A stretch of DNA of 64,000 nucleotides. It comes from Cenococcum geophilum 1.58. Taxonomy: Eukaryota > Ascomycota > Dothideomycetes > Gloniales > Gloniaceae. Below the pieces are notes generated by a model. It saw only the letters and a list, made by a program, of their open reading frames with translations. It had not been told where the DNA came from and searched no databases. Both the position numbers and the translations under genes were made by a program. Location: the NCBI GenBank assembly GCA_001692895.1, contig KV748196.1:2294001-2358000 (forward strand). Reading direction: 5' to 3'. Shown here one piece after another: positions 1-12,224 of this stretch (positions are counted from its first letter, which is position 1; each line of letters starts with the position of its first letter).

Positions 1-397
1 TTCTGGCGCAGTTGACGCAGGCGGAGGCTCTCCAGATTATCTAGTAGTGCTTTATTATCTGCTCGACATACTATAGAGGTGCAGGCTAAAGTCCCCCGGA
101 AGATGGAATTTCTTATACAATTATATTCGCTATAAATGTATCTTCAGACTAGCGTAGCTAGTTGTGCGACGTTTAGATGCATAATAAGAGCTGTCGGGTT
201 AGCTAGATTAATAAGGCTAGATTACGAACGTCTATAGGTAGCGGATCGGGCTATTAAGCTCGTATTTTAATAATACTTAGATAGATATTATGTATGGACC
301 AAAAATAGCAATAGTATATCCATAGTTACGTTTATATGGCTAAATTAGCGGCTAAGTCACAATTACGACGACGGGGGGCCCGTGCGCTCAGCAGCTG
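1..397. other. AT-rich decayed DNA, no gene seen
   Basis: This stretch lies outside the Tc1-type element that starts at 400. It is rich in TA dinucleotides and in-frame TAG/TAA triplets in every frame, as expected for RIP-mutated repeat DNA. I cannot assign it to an element and see no open gene. Confidence 0.5.
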
Positions 398-399
398 TA

Positions 400-2466
400 C
401 GGAGGACGCAAAATTGAATTTCCCCTTCCTATTTGGGAAAAGCGTCGTTTCGATGCCAAGACCCCACCAAAAATACCAACTTTTTGACTTTGAGCTTGTA
501 AAAAGCAACTTTACACCAACTTCTTGATAGAATCTATTCACTTAGTCGCTTATAACGTCCTTTACTTACCTTCTACTATTTTTTCTATCAATTTTGGAGC
601 CTAAAATGCCTCGCTACGGCCTTGCAACAAGGGCGCAGGCTATAGTAATAAAGGCTCTAGGAACACCCCTAAAGGTAATTACTTATATTACTGGAATTAG
701 TGCTAGGCACATCGGCAACCTAGTAAAAAAGGCAGTAGAGAATAGCTGGCGCGCAGATTAGGTCCTTCTTAATAACCACCTTAAGAATAAGCCTGGCCTA
801 GGGCGTAAGAAAACTATTACCCCTAATCTTAAGCACAAAGTCGTTAACGCCGTTATATGCGATCGTTACGGGCGTAAAAAAAGCACTAAAATAATCGCTT
901 GCGAAACGGGCCTTTCCGCATTATCCGTTTAAACAATACTCTAAAAGTACGGCTTCCGTAAGATAAAGCTAATAAGGAAGCCTAGATTAACTATAGCTAT
1001 AAAGAATAAATAATATAGATTTGCATTAGCCTACCGCCACTAGACACTAGAAGATTGGAAGGCTATAATTTAGTTAGATAAGACGAGTATTGTTTTAGGC
1101 TACCGTCGAGGGGGCTACTAAGTATAGCGACAACTGCATAAGGCCTGCGTACGTAGCTACGTACGAGAATGGTGGAAGGGGTACTCCAAGTTTATATTCT
1201 GGGGTTGCTTTTTATATAACTTTAAAGGCCTATGCTATATTTAGAAGCCTCAAATGAAGAAGGAATTAGATAAATTAAAATCTATTATTAAGATCTGGAA
1301 TAAAGCTCTAGAGCCAGAGGCGTATAAGGCTTAGAAAGAGAAATAAGATACTAAAAGAGGCTTACACGAACTACGTTACGGGAGGCGTATAGGCGGAGCT
1401 CCTGCTAAATAGAAGTTTATAGCATTATACAGAGCTTTTACTTAATTAGATGGAGGTAGAATTAACTAGTAGTGATATCTAACAAATATTTTAATACTAA
1501 AACTTCTTCCGTTTGCTTAAAGCCTTATATACTTAAATCCTAATACAATTATACAGGAAGATAAAGCTACTTCTTATATTACAAAGATTTACTAGATCTA
1601 CTTTAACGCCTATAAGATTTAATGTCTTCTTTGGCTAGGTAATTCGCCTAACCTAAATATAATTAAGCCCTATTAGAGCTACCTAAAACGGGTAACTATA
1701 AAAAGAGGCCTACTTACCTCCTATGTAGCTGCAGAGAAGGCTTAGCTTAGAGTTTAGCAAGATCTTAAGTAGTAGCGAATTTAGTAGTAGATTAAGAGGA
1801 TATCTTGCTATATTAAGAAGCTTATAGAACTTAAAGGAGGTAACAATTATAGAGAGGGAGCGGAGGAAAAGTAGCGAAGCCAAAAGCAACTCTATAAGGA
1901 AGCTAATCATAAGCTTTCTATAATCGTTAAGGTGCTTTAAACGGGCTATAAGACGTTGCGTAATCACTGTGGTTTACCTAACACCTATCTGCAATTCTTC
2001 CTCCCTACGCAGAGCCGTGAGGAGATTAAGGAGATTACTGAGGAAGAGTGGCAAAAATTAGTTAATTTAGTGGTTCCAAATCGACGTCAAGATACTTAGG
2101 GGCCTGGCTTAATTGTAGATCGACAGCTCTATAATTAAAGACTTTAAAGGAACGATCGTAACCAGGTAGTTAAACGGGTAGTTAAACGGGCAGTTAAACG
2201 GGTAGAGAGCTAAGTAGAAAGCCAAGAATAGACGCAATTGAGGCCCCGAAAGCCTCGAAAGCCTATAGAATATAAGGTGCGATAGAATGAGGTTAATTAT
2301 GTAAATATTAAACGGTAAAACACTACGTTTTGGAAGCTATCTAGATGATATATTAGTATCAAAAACTTCAATTAAGTTGATTGAGTTGATTTTTGGTGGG
2401 GTCTTGGCATCAAAAAGACGCTTTTCCCAAATAGGAAGGGGAAATTCAATTTTGCGTCGTCCTCCG
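400..2466 (+). mobile_element. Tc1/mariner-type DNA transposon, RIP-decayed
   Basis: The two ends are inverted repeats of about 75 bp: the left begins CGGAGGACGCAAAATTGAAT and the right end is its reverse complement apart from a 3-bp indel and a few changes. Both ends are flanked by TA (398-399 and 2467-2468), the target duplication of the Tc1/mariner superfamily. The 2067-bp length suits a single transposase gene between long inverted repeats. The interior is full of TAG/TAA where CAG or TGG is expected, which points to inactivation by RIP. Confidence 0.85.
606..2090 (+). pseudogene. Tc1-like transposase relic
   Basis: Translation from the ATG at 606 gives a helix-turn-helix-like N terminus (MPRYGLATRAQA, then a segment like ISARHIGNLVKKA), followed by stop-riddled sequence. 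Near 1640-1710 the frame reads GNSPNLNIIKPY followed by SYLKRVT, which matches the PDLNPIE block of Tc1-family DDE transposases with D-to-N and E-to-K changes. Most stops are TAG at expected Gln or Trp codons. The family encodes the cut-and-paste transposase; this copy cannot make protein. The end coordinate is approximate. Confidence 0.75.
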
Positions 2467-2468
2467 TA

Positions 2469-3299
2469 GATGTTACCCTATATCCACGGTTGATTTTTAA
2501 TTGCCAGCAACGCCGCGCTCTTAGCACCCGTTAAGCGCTATACGTAGAGTCTACTAAGCGCTTTCTACTTATACTAAAATGGTAAGAATCGGCTATAGGT
2601 TAATAGAGTTATTCACGTTTTAAGTTGCGCGCCGCCATTATATAAGCATCCTAAAGTACCCTATTAAACTTATACCGCACTAAAATAAGCCCCTAGGGGG
2701 CTATAGATAAAGGCTTTAATAGAATATCTTAGTATTTTATTAGAAGTTAGATATAGATAATATATATAACTTTTTTAAAGCTTTTTACCCGCTTAAAGCC
2801 GTTTATAAAGCTAATCTAGTAAGTACTACATCCGTTTCTATTGTAGATTAACCTACTATATAGCCGCTTTCTTGCTAACCTTCTAGGCCTATATAACCCG
2901 CTTAATTTCCTTAATAACCTTAAGCTATAGGGAGTACTATTAAACCTTTTTTTACTAGCTAGCCTACTACTTACTACCCTATTTAAAATCTAGCGCTACT
3001 ATAAAAGAATTACCTTTTAGCTTCTTAGTTTACTTATACTAAAAAGCCTATGTAGAGTTTATCGCGCGGCTTATATAATATATAAGTAGAGACCTAAACC
3101 TAGGCTTTAGCTACGGCTATAGCTATAGCGGTAATAGCGGTAGTAGTAATAGTAAAGCTATATAAAAAGGAGGGCCTATAGTGCTTATTTAGGTAGATAT
3201 ATATCTACTAGATTATATAGTAGATAGAGCTAAAGGGGCTGCTTCTATAGACGGATATAGGGGGTTAATAGACTAGCCCTAAGGCTATACCACCACCAT

Positions 3300-3333
<34 letters not shown>

Positions 3334-3462
3334 GTAGCTAAAGGGGCTTCTAGTTAAAATATAAGGCCTTTAAACGCTAGTAATTAAAGCTATAAAGACT
3401 AGGCCCGCTAGGTATAACGGACTTATATAAATGCCTTTAAGACGAAGCTTGTAGATTGCTAC
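2469..3462. other. AT-rich decayed repeat DNA, unassigned
   Basis: This is roughly 1 kb between the Tc1-type element and the split MITE. It is TA-rich with stops in all frames and contains a trinucleotide microsatellite (3291-3333). I found no terminal repeats or protein motif that identify the source element. Confidence 0.5.
3291..3333 (+). repeat. (ACT)n microsatellite
   Basis: An imperfect CAC/ATC start leads into eleven consecutive ACT units (3301-3333), within RIP-decayed DNA. Confidence 0.95.
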
Positions 3463-3669
3463 TACAGTAAAAACTGGTTAGTACAATATCTGATTACAAC
3501 GATATACTCTATATTACGATCTACACCTCTTAATTAAAGTGTTTTTGGTATAATATTACGATATTCTAACTTTTAATGATATCGTTAAGTCTCCCCTACT
3601 AAAATCGGTATAACTAGTAGAGATTTTATATGGGAGGGAGCCTAATTTAGCCGGTAAGGTAGACGCCTT

Positions 3670-4090
3670 TGTTACAAACGCTTTAAGTACAATGTTACGA
3701 CTACTTGGAGAAGAGTCGGAAGAAGCTAGTTAGTTAATACGGGTACGGTCCAGTATGGAACCGGTAGAACCATATGACGAGGAATGGTAAGCGAGTTATA
3801 TAATATTATACGCAGTGTACAAAGTATATAAAGGGAACGTACGTATAACATGTATAACATGTATATTACGTATAAGAAGGATTTTATAGGAGTATAGTTG
3901 TGTATTTAAGGACCCTTAGTCCCTACCTAGATAGTTCCTTTCTTGTAGTAATTCTTAGAATATAATTAGAGTTAATCTATTAGGCAACTACTCTACTAGT
4001 TATTATTACGTTGTTAACTTACTTGCAATACCTATATACCTAGCCCATTAATAGAACCTACCGTAGTTCCTACTACAAGGTTCCGTTATA
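3670..4090 (+). repeat. 5' LTR of the chromovirus
   Basis: 421 bp, direct repeat of 11211-12085 (with the insertion removed). It differs from the 3' copy mainly by C/T and G/A transitions, consistent with RIP acting after insertion. Confidence 0.92.
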
Positions 4091-4132
4091 TAATTACTAC
4101 CACAGTTACGGTTTCAATAAGTTAAATAACAT

Positions 4133-7100
4133 GCCACCAAAAGCAGCCACTATAATGCTATCGACGGCAGCAACTACCTTAAGATTAGGAAACGATACTA
4201 GTATAGCAGATACTAACTTATAGCAATTAGTAACGGTTAGACAGTTACAAGAGATAGTTAACTAGTTAACGGAAAATAATGCGGTACTTAAAAATAGGAT
4301 TAACGGGATAGGTGTAGTAAAGGTTAAGTTACTATTAATTAAAAGATTCTTAGGAGAGAGATTAAAGCTTAAAGGATTCCTTATATAAATGCACTTTAAG
4401 GTTACGCAAGAGGGAGCAAAGCTGGCGACACCTATGGATTAAATAGCGTACGTAGGATTGTTCTTATTAGAAAGAGTACTTAAATAGTTTAAGCCTTACC
4501 TTATAGAGATACAAGCAAACGGGATAACAACTATAAACTAAGAGGTATGGTTTATGTTTTTAAGCTAGAACGGATTTATAGAACGACTTATATAAATATT
4601 TGGAGACCTAGAGGCGACGACCACAGCGGAAAGAAAACTCTAAGACATTACGCAGCGAACCTTAGTAATTAAGTATATAACGTAGTTCCAAATACTAGTA
4701 ATATAGGTTAAGTGGAATAATAAGGCGCTTATAGTACAGTACAAACAGGGACTTAAGGCTAAAGTCCAGGACGTAATTATTCTAATAGAAGATGCGGACA
4801 CCCTAAGGGAATTAATTAATTAAGCGATTAAGATTAATAACAGGATCTTCTAAAGGGAATAGACTAAAAGAGGTTAGGACAGAGTTCTATAGTTATATAG
4901 GACGTAAAGTACGCAACAACTAAAGCCAAGTTAAAAACTATAGTATAGCGTAGAGCTAATAGACCTAAGCGGTACTAAAAAAAACCATAAGAGATGGAAT
5001 AAGAAACTATGGAAACTTAGAGGTTAAGGATTAAGTAATTATAGGACTAAGAAGTATAGGCTAAACTAGGGATCTTAATAGCAGAAGACGTTTAGGTAAA
5101 CTCTATAACAAAGTTAATGGTTTAAAGACGGAGCTTATATAAATTGCGGAAAATAAGGTTATTTTATTAGGGATTGCAAAGATAGTTAGAGTTACTATAT
5201 AATAAAAGGAACTAGACTAGTAGACAACACACATATATAGAGGGATAATAGTATACTATAAGGAACAAAAGAATGTTTAATCTAAAGTTTCGCGTTTTAT
5301 TATAATAACGCATGCCGAATTTATAAAAACGCTAAGTACGGCGTAAGCTATTAGCCATAAGAGCCAGAGTTAAGAGGACTTAAAGGAACCAAAGAGTTAG
5401 ATAAAGAAAAAGATTAACTCTATAAGCTAGATTAAGATATTATAGTAATATACGGACAATAATTAGTAACAATAACAATAAAATTAGAGTACTTATTAAT
5501 TAATAGCGCCAAGGAAGATAAAGGAACTAACTAGGGGTATCCAAACCTTAAAGACGCAACAAAGGTAGAGACTGAGACCGCCATAGAGCAAGGTTTAGTA
5601 ACGGGTATTATAACACCATTAGATACGGCATCCATCGCTTTATAAGATAGAAGGAGTAATATCTAGAGATAATTAAGCAAGCAGACGACTGCTAGTGCTA
5701 GCTTACCACTTAATAAAGGCAAAAGGCCAAAGGCTTAAGATTCTTAAGACGAGATAAGGCAAGCTTAAGGACCTATAATAGACGATAACCAATAGAGCAG
5801 AGCAACGGCTTAGTTTAGTAATATATAAATAAGCTCAGGACGAAGTTTCCTAAAGGCATAAAACTCTTAAGATAAGATAAGTAAGATTTAAGACTCTTAA
5901 GATAAGATAAGAACACCCAAGCCTAGTTAGACTAAGGCTAGAGCGCAGCTTAAGAAAGAAGCGAGCTTAGGATTAAAGAATCTAAGGGACTAAGAATTCG
6001 GAGTATAAATAAGGATACCCATAAGTAAGAAGCAAAAAGCTTCGCTATAAATTAGGGAATCTATAGTATAAACAGCAGTTAAATTAGAAGACAGATATAT
6101 AGACCTAAAGGACTTACTAGTTAAATAAGGTGTTTAGACTAAAGATCGAAAGTTTAATACTAAGGTTAAGAAGTAAGATAACTTTAAGGATTTACTTATA
6201 AGGCGAAAAGTAAAAGAAACCATAATAGAATTTAGGGCAAGAATAGAAACTAGATATAAGATCTAGCACACTAGGCTATATAAGGGACAGAGCACCTATA
6301 TAAAGAATCACTAATAGGCCGAGAACAGGCACACTAAGAGCTAAGTAGCTTACCGAACTAGAAAATAAAGAGGATCTAGGGATTCTAACTAGGTTTAAAG
6401 AACGACATATAAAGGGCTGTTATAACGCAGTAATAAGAAGATACTTCCTTACGGATAAGCCGTATATACTCTAGCAGCTATACTAAAAGTGGTATAGGTA
6501 AAGGCACAATAATAAGTAGGAAGATTTCTATATATAGTTGGACGAAAGAGTTATCTAAGACCACCTAATTACGGAAAAAGCAATAAATTATATTAAGGGA
6601 GCCTTAATTATAACGTTAAAAGATTTAAAGGAATAATTAGAGGACTAGAGGAGTAAAAGACGCGTTTTAGTACCTATAAACGAAGTCATAATGTTTAGAT
6701 TAACACGGTAAAGGTTTAAACTTAAGAATAAAAATAAGTTAAGAGTTAACCTAAAGCACCTAGCACACTATACGCTATTATGGATTGTATGCGTAAATAA
6801 TATATGTAAAATATATAGGAATCCGAAGGAAAAGAATCGGAAATACCCTATAAGAATATATTAGGCGCTAGATAAGCGATAGTATAGGAATGCTAAGTAT
6901 ATACACAGCTGGTATCTAGTAAAAATTTAGAAGTTAGGAGACTTAATACTTTAACCAGGAAGATTCCTTACGGAAGAATGCCTAGATAGACGATAATAGT
7001 GGAAATATTTAGAGAACACCTATCTATGGCATATTAAAAAAAAGAAACAAACTAAGTATTAGCTAAAAGTAGACTAAGTATAAATAGGATCTAGTAGCTA

Positions 7101-10100
7101 ATAGTTGGGAAAAGTAGAGGCCTACGGGACTAGAGGGAGCCAGTAGTAGAGCCTTAAACCCTTAAAGGAATTTAAGGACGACACCTAAATCTACAAGTTA
7201 ATTAGCAAGATCAGCAGTTTAAAGTATTAGTAGATAGTAGAGTAATAAGGAACCATATCTTACTAGCAGTAGTAAAACGGATGGGGCTACTATATAGATA
7301 AAAGGAGCACCCTTATCTATTAGTTACAATTTTAGGAGATCCAATAGCCTACGGAGGAGGTATTATTAATCTTAAAATAAGACCTATTTAGTTAGTTATT
7401 AAGGGAAGACGAATTAAGATGTCTTTTAATATATTACTATTAGGAAATAATAAGGCAGTATTAGGGATGCCTTAGCTATAGGAATATAATCTAAAGATTA
7501 ATTAGGTTACAGGTTAGGTCGATATTAGGGATACTTAATACTATAAGATGTAATAATAAACCAAGTTAGTATAGTACTAAGTTAGAGCGATATATAAAAA
7601 GACTAATTAGGGATTAAGTTATATACTAAAGAGATACCATAAGTATAGTAAAAAGCTATGGTTACTAGAAAGTAAAAAGCTGTTAGAATATATAGCATAG
7701 GACTATAAGATAGAGTTAGAACCAGAAATAAGTCTAAGGTTCTTTTTAACCTATAAGCTTATAGAGAAAGAGTTATAGGCACTTAAAGAGTTTGTTTAGG
7801 AAAATCTTTAAAAGGGATATATTAGACCATTATAATTATTAGCAGGTTATTTAGTACTGTTCGTACTAAAGAAGAATAGAAAACTTAGGCTATGCATTAA
7901 CTATAAACAGTTAAACAGTATTACTAGGAAGGATAGGTATCCTTTACCCTTAATTAGTAAAATCTAAGATAGGATTAGTAATACGCAAATCTTTATAAAG
8001 ATAGATCTGAGATAGGCGTACCATTAGATTAGAATTAAGGAAGGCAATAAATAAAAGGCAGCCTTTAGGTTTAAGGAAGGACTATATAAACTATTAGTTA
8101 TACAATTTAGGCTTATAAACGCACTAGTAACGTTCTAGAAGCGTATTAACAATATATTAAGAAAACACTTAAATGAATTTGTTATAGTATATCTTAGTAA
8201 TATTATTATCTACTTAATAAATAAGGAAGAATATAGAGAATACGTTAAATGGGTTTTAAAGAGACTATAAGAGGAATAAATGCTAGTAGCAATTAAGAAA
8301 TGCGAGTTCTTTACTAGGAAGACAGATTTCGTTAAATTTATTATTAAACTAGGCCAGCTTAGTATAGATCTAAAAAAAATTAAGGCTATAGTAAATTAGT
8401 AAGAATTAGAGAACGTTATATAGTTAAAATCGTTTTTAGGGTTTTATAATTACTGTAGAAGGTTTATAGCTTAATAGTTAAAGGATATTAAGCCGTTTAT
8501 AAGACTAATAAAGAAAGAAGAACTATAGGTATAGGGAGATAAATAAAAGAAGCTATTTAAGGAAGTTAAACAGTTGTTTACCTAGGAGCCAGTTTTTAAA
8601 ATCTACCAACTAAAGTTAGAGATAGTGGTTAAGACAGATGCATTAAACTATGCACTAGAAGCGTGCTTCCTATAAAAATATAAAGATGGATAGCACCTAG
8701 TGGCATACTATAGTTAAAAGATAATACTACTAGAGTTAAACTATAACATCTATAATAAGGAGTTATTAGGTATAGTTACAGCACTTAAGAAATAAAGAGC
8801 ATTCTTATAAGGCATAGAAAAACTATTTATAGTTAAGACGGATTATAAGAACCTAACGGGGTTCCTAATAATAAAAGAACTTAATTAAAGATAAGTTAGA
8901 TAGGCAGAGATACTTACAGAATACTATTTCGAGATTTAGTATACTAAGGGTACTAAAAATGCATAAGCAGATGCTCTAAGTAGAAAGGCTAAACTATAAA
9001 GCGACGAAAAACTATTAGGCGCAATGCTACGCAAAGATAAGGATGGATTTATTAGGTATAATTATCTAAAGTTAGCAGTAACTTAAGAAGAAGAGTTAAA
9101 ACGAGTCTATAAGATACTAAAAAGCTTTTAGGTATAAAGAATTCTAGAGGCATAACTAGAAGACCTATAGATAGACATACAAAAACTAAGAAGTAAAGTA
9201 CATCCTAAGAAGTATAGTAGAGTAGTTTATAGAAGACTTTTACAAGGGAATAACTTAAGGACATAATGGAGCTACAGGCTTAGTGTTAAGACTTTAAGAG
9301 AAGTATATCATTAATGGAATCTAGGGATTAGTAAGGAAAGTTATAAAGGAATATCTAGATTGCTAAAGAAATAAACTAATAAGGCATAAGCCGTATAGAG
9401 GGCTATAACCTGTTAAAATACTAGAAAGACTATAGGAGGTTATATTATAGGACTTTATTATTAAGTTACTAAAGTTAAAAAATCCTATTACTAGACAAGA
9501 TTATAACGCGATCTTAGTAATAGTAGATAAGCTTACAAAGTAGGGATACTTTATAGCATATACGGAAGAAATCTTAGTAGAAGATATTACTAGAATCTAT
9601 ATTAAAGAAGTGTTTATAAGATATAGAGCACTAAGTAAAATTATATTAGATAGGGATTTAAGATTTATAGTAGCATTCTAGGAGGTATTCTTAGCGGAAT
9701 AAGGAGTTAGAGCAGCAACTTTTACCACATATTATTTATAGACAGACGGTTAAATAGAAAGATTAAACTAGATACTAGAACAGTATCTAAGGCATTATAT
9801 TAATTACGCATAAAATAATTAGGTATCGCTATTACTAGTTATATAATTCGCGTATAATGCGACACTATAAGAAGGAATAGGAACGTCACTATTTAAGGTA
9901 AATTACGGATATAAGCTAAGGACCTTATTATCGCTACGTTAAGTAAAGAAAACAAGTAGTATAGCTAAGTAAAGAATAGAGAATTTAATAAATCTTTATA
10001 CAAACCTTACGGAAATAGCTAAGGTGGTACAGTAGAGAATAAAAAGGTACTATAACGCTAAGAGATTTAAAGGATTAGATCTTAAGGAGGGGGATAAAGT

Positions 10101-10500
10101 ATAGCTACTATATAAAATTTTTAAGAGTTAACGACTAAGCAAGAAGTTAGACTACGTTAAACTAAGACCTTTTAAAATTATATAGAGAATTTCACTAATT
10201 ATATATAAGTTAAACCTACTAGCTAAAATAAAGATCTACCCTATATAGTATATCGCAATGCTAGAGCTAGTATATAGGAATATTAAGCTACTAGTTTATA
10301 AAGCAGACATATATAGAGGATAGGAAGAAGATAAATAGTAAGTTTTAAAGATCGTTAGTTATAAAGACGTTAATAATAAAATATAGTATAAAGTAAAGTG
10401 GATAGGCTATAATAAAACTACCTAAGAGCTACTAGAAAACCTAAAGAACGCTATAGAAAAGGTATAGGAGTATTAGAAGAGAAAAGGTTAAGTAGTATTA
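4133..10500 (+). pseudogene. gag-pol relic of the chromovirus
   Basis: Reading starts at ATG 4133 (MPPKAATIMLSTAATTL). A retrotransposon-gag segment (WNNKALIVQYKQGLK) lies near 4710-4760, and a CCHC zinc knuckle (NCGKxGYFIRDCKD, H changed to Y) near 5140-5180. A protease-like LVDS lies near 7220. Reverse transcriptase ([11 protein letters not shown] near 7880, YLSNIII where YxDD is expected near 8190), RNase H, integrase (near 9420-9950) and a chromodomain (YKVKWIGYNKTT near 10380-10440) follow. Stops occur throughout, mostly TAG/TAA at Gln and Trp sites. About 2 kb separates the zinc knuckle from the protease, longer than usual. Reading frames cannot be joined reliably, so limits are approximate. 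Confidence 0.85.
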
Positions 10501-11210
10501 ATAAAGAAGGATCACTAAAGAATAAGCCACCTAAGGGGGACCTAGAAAGAGCGACTGCTAAACTACTTAGAGTTATTTCCTTCTCTATTAGAAGAGAATC
10601 TGTTTTTTTATCGCTAAGTTCCTATAAACCTTATTCTATAAGTTTCTACTCCTTAAAACGCACCTTCTTACAAACTTTCTTAAAATAAAGAAGATAGGTA
10701 GACGCCGCGATATAAGTATCTAGGGCCTTTTATTCCGCATTATAAGAACGCTTAAGCTTAGCAAGGGCTTACGCTAGATTACCATCTAGATACGTAGTAG
10801 TAGATTAAATATAAAACCCTAAGGCAAATTAACTAGGGCACTTAACGACTATTAAGAGTTATAGGACGCGTATACTTAGCGTTAGAGGATAAACAAACGT
10901 TATAAAAGGAGCGAATATTCGCTTTAGTACACTTTAAGTAAAAAGAGGGTTGCTAAAATAAAGGACTCGCTAACGCAACGCAAACTAACCCCTTTTTTGC
11001 ACAATAAGAACACAGAGATGGTATAATCTCACTAAGTAACAATATGGCGGCAATAGTATAAGCATAACATTACGCTTATAAAAAAAGAGATGCTTTAGGT
11101 ATAATAAGTAATAATATTAACTAAATTAATTAGACGGACATTATACCTCTAGTAAATAACTTAGAGATATTAGAAATCTTTAAGGACAAAGATAAAGAGG
11201 AGGGAGATGG

Positions 11211-12085
11211 TATTACGAATGCTTTAAGTATAATACGTCAGGAAAAAATTTAGCAGCATTTTGCCAGCATTTTTAGCATTTCGTAGCATTTAAAACAGAC
11301 CATACGCATTAAGCAGCATCTAGGCAGCTATATATATATATTATATATAAAATTTTTATTTTTAGATAGATAATTGGATATAGTATATTATATAATAATT
11401 TTTTTTATAAATTACTTATAAATTACGTAAGTTATTCTACTTNTNNAAAAANNNTTAANNNNNNTTAANNNTTTTTNNANAAGTAGAATAACTTACGTAA
11501 TTTATAAGTAATTTATAAAAAAAATTATTATATAATATACTATATCCAATTATCTATCTAAAAATAAAAATTTTATATATAATATATATATATAGCTGCC
11601 TAGATGCTGCTTAATGCGTATGGTCTGTTTTAAATGCTGCGAAATGCTAAAAATGCTGGCAAAATGCTGCTAAATTTTTTCCTGACGTATTACGACTACT
11701 TAGAGAAGAGTTAGAAGAAGCTAGTTAGTTAATATAGGCACGGTCTAGTATAGAACCGGTAGAACTATATAACGAGGAATAGTAAGTAAGTTATATAATA
11801 TTGTACGCAGTGTATAAAGTGTATAAAGGGAATATACGTATAACATGTATAACACGTACATTACGTATAAGAAGGATTTTATAGGAGTACAATTGTGTAT
11901 TTAAGGACCCTTAGTCCCTACCTAGATAGTTCCTTCCTTATAGTAATTCTTAGAATATAATTGGAGTTAATCTGTTAGGCAACCACTCCACTAGTTGTTA
12001 TTACGTTATTAACTTACTTGCAATACCTATATACCTAGCCCATTGACAGAACCCACCGTAGTTCCTGCTACAAGGTTCCGTTATA
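11211..12085 (+). repeat. 3' LTR of the chromovirus, interrupted by a MITE
   Basis: It matches the 5' LTR from TATTACGAATGC to GTTATA once the 452-bp palindromic insertion (11236-11687) and one TA are removed: 875 minus 454 leaves exactly 421 bp, the 5' LTR length. Confidence 0.92.
11236..11687. mobile_element. Palindromic fold-back MITE nested in the 3' LTR
   Basis: Two 207-bp arms (11236-11442 and 11481-11687) are nearly perfect inverted repeats around an ambiguous 38-base centre with interspersed Ns (11443-11480). The ends read CGTCAGGAAAAAATTTAGCA and its complement, and TA is duplicated on both sides (11234-11235, 11688-11689), as in Tc1/mariner-derived MITEs. Arms include repeated GCAGCATT/AGCATTT words. 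The identity of the arms, against the heavy RIP of the surrounding LTR, suggests a late insertion or assembly of the palindrome from one arm. Confidence 0.88.
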
Positions 12086-12224
12086 GCCTTAAGCCTTTTT
12101 AAGTATAAAGCCCCCCTTTTTATTGCTTATTAACCCAACAAGTAATTCTTTATATAACAATACCATTGGTATAACGATACGCTCGGCCGTATAAACCGTA
12201 TCGTACTAACCAGTTTTTACTCTA

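Larger units (their letters stand above)
3670..12085 (+). mobile_element. Ty3/gypsy chromovirus (LTR retrotransposon), RIP-decayed
   Basis: There are two direct LTRs of 421 bp each (the 3' one after subtracting a nested insertion), starting TGTTAC/TATTAC and ending GTTATA. A 5-bp target duplication GCCTT lies immediately outside (3665-3669 and 12086-12090). A purine-rich tract (AAAGAGGAGGGAGATGG) precedes the 3' LTR. Inside, in order, are gag, zinc knuckle, aspartic protease, reverse transcriptase, RNase H, integrase and chromodomain relics, which is the chromovirus order. Hundreds of C-to-T/G-to-A type changes create stops throughout. From about 10560 to 11000, after the chromodomain, antisense translation shows coding-like blocks of unknown identity. 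It inserted into the MITE at 3465-12222. Confidence 0.93.
3465..12222. mobile_element. 337-bp TA-flanked MITE split by a retrotransposon
   Basis: The outer ends form an inverted repeat: the left reads CAGTAAAAACTGGTTAGTAC and the right ends in the complement. TA lies outside both ends (3463-3464 and 12223-12224). Removing the LTR retrotransposon (3670-12085) and one 5-bp duplication leaves 337 bp. An uninterrupted 336-bp relative is present at 31654-31989 in inverted orientation; both share internal blocks such as the one around GATATCGTTAAG and the one around CAATACCATTGGTAT. It has no coding capacity, so it is probably a non-autonomous TA-inserting element. Confidence 0.8.
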
